Program-made: the position numbers and the translations under genes
Assembly: GCF_023856365.1 (NCBI RefSeq)
Contig: NC_064544.1
Span: 22,482,399-22,546,398, forward strand
Length of the DNA stretch: 64,000 nt
DNA from: Brienomyrus brachyistius
Taxonomy: Eukaryota > Chordata > Actinopteri > Osteoglossiformes > Mormyridae
Direction: 5' to 3'
The notes under the pieces: model-generated
Told to the model about the DNA's origin: nothing
What the model saw: the letters and a program-made list of their open reading frames with translations, nothing else
The model's database searches: none
Part shown: piece after piece, positions 63,851 to 64,000 of the stretch
How positions within the stretch are numbered: the first letter of the stretch is position 1
Layout: the number at the start of each line of letters is the position of its first letter

Positions 63851-64000
63851 GTGCCAGAGCGGTTTGGAGAGGAGCAACTGAGAGCTACCAAAGGACCATA
63901 TGTAAAGAACCAAGGAACAATGAAGATCCATAGTATCAGGCAGGAGATGGAGACCCTCAGGTCCCAATACATACAGGAAAAAGAAGAGGAGTGCAGAGGC
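63851..64000 (+). pseudogene. LINE fragment, cut by window end
   Basis: An open stretch reads ERFGEEQLRATKG, then [19 protein letters not shown] and KEEECRG, the charged helix upstream of a LINE reverse transcriptase. It is the counterpart of 5655-6235. Confidence 0.5.

Larger units (their letters stand above)
62178..64000 (+). repeat. Segmental (tandem gene) duplication, copy 2
   Basis: Counterpart of 3476-6240. It keeps the uninterrupted versions of sites that in copy 1 are occupied by LTRs. Confidence 0.9.

Overview
The window is vertebrate nuclear DNA, most likely from a ray-finned (probably teleost) fish. The evidence is interrupted genes with consensus splice sites, butyrophilin/MOG-type immunoglobulin V-set exons, tRNA-derived fish SINEs, Tc1 and hAT transposons, BEL/Pao and Gypsy fragments, and L1, RTE-like and other LINE fragments. 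There are no bacterial genes, operons or CRISPR arrays.

Host genes. Two tandem paralogues lie on the + strand. Gene 1 enters from the left with its Ig part outside the window. It runs from 3781 to 40467 as a long series of small hydrophobic exons, 13 of them phase 1-1, followed by a 19 bp exon and a charged cytoplasmic tail. Gene 2 starts with two consecutive V-set Ig exons (56926-57270 and 60341-60694), then membrane exons at 61950, 62532 and 63610, and leaves the window on the right. The second and third membrane exons of gene 2 match the first two visible exons of gene 1, and so do the introns around them (about 3476-6240 against 62178-64000). This fixes a tandem duplication. The family resembles butyrophilin/MOG/SKINT-like surface proteins of fish: Ig ectodomain followed by several membrane segments. 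The exact orthologue cannot be named from sequence alone.

Mobile DNA. The introns of gene 1 and the roughly 16 kb between the genes are full of insertions. The most unusual are two compact LTR elements, 20748-24449 (minus) and 30439-33800 (plus). Each has about 285 bp LTRs, a perfect 5 bp target duplication and a polypurine tract. Each carries one long proline/alanine-rich reading frame and no recognisable gag, protease, reverse transcriptase or integrase. In both, the start codon lies 2 bp after the LTR. The 10 nt there are exactly complementary to a 10 nt stretch of the LTR about 25-30 bp downstream of a TATA-like box, and one base pair differs in a compensated way between the two elements. 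This is what tRNA-independent self-priming of the Tf1/sushi type would look like. Solo LTRs of similar build lie at 542-839 and 4997-5300; the second has its unoccupied site preserved in gene 2.

Other elements include a nearly intact L1 (46125-51534, 15 bp target duplication), a rearranged Gypsy element (52442-54533), BEL/Pao remains (43262-45733), an hAT relic (1230-3469), a Tc1 relic (about 35220-36530), three or more LINE fragments and several SINEs. Two minisatellites, 60 bp and 63 bp units, appear to have grown out of SINE sequence. A third, a 30 bp GC-rich array of about 1.8 kb, produces long but meaningless reading frames.
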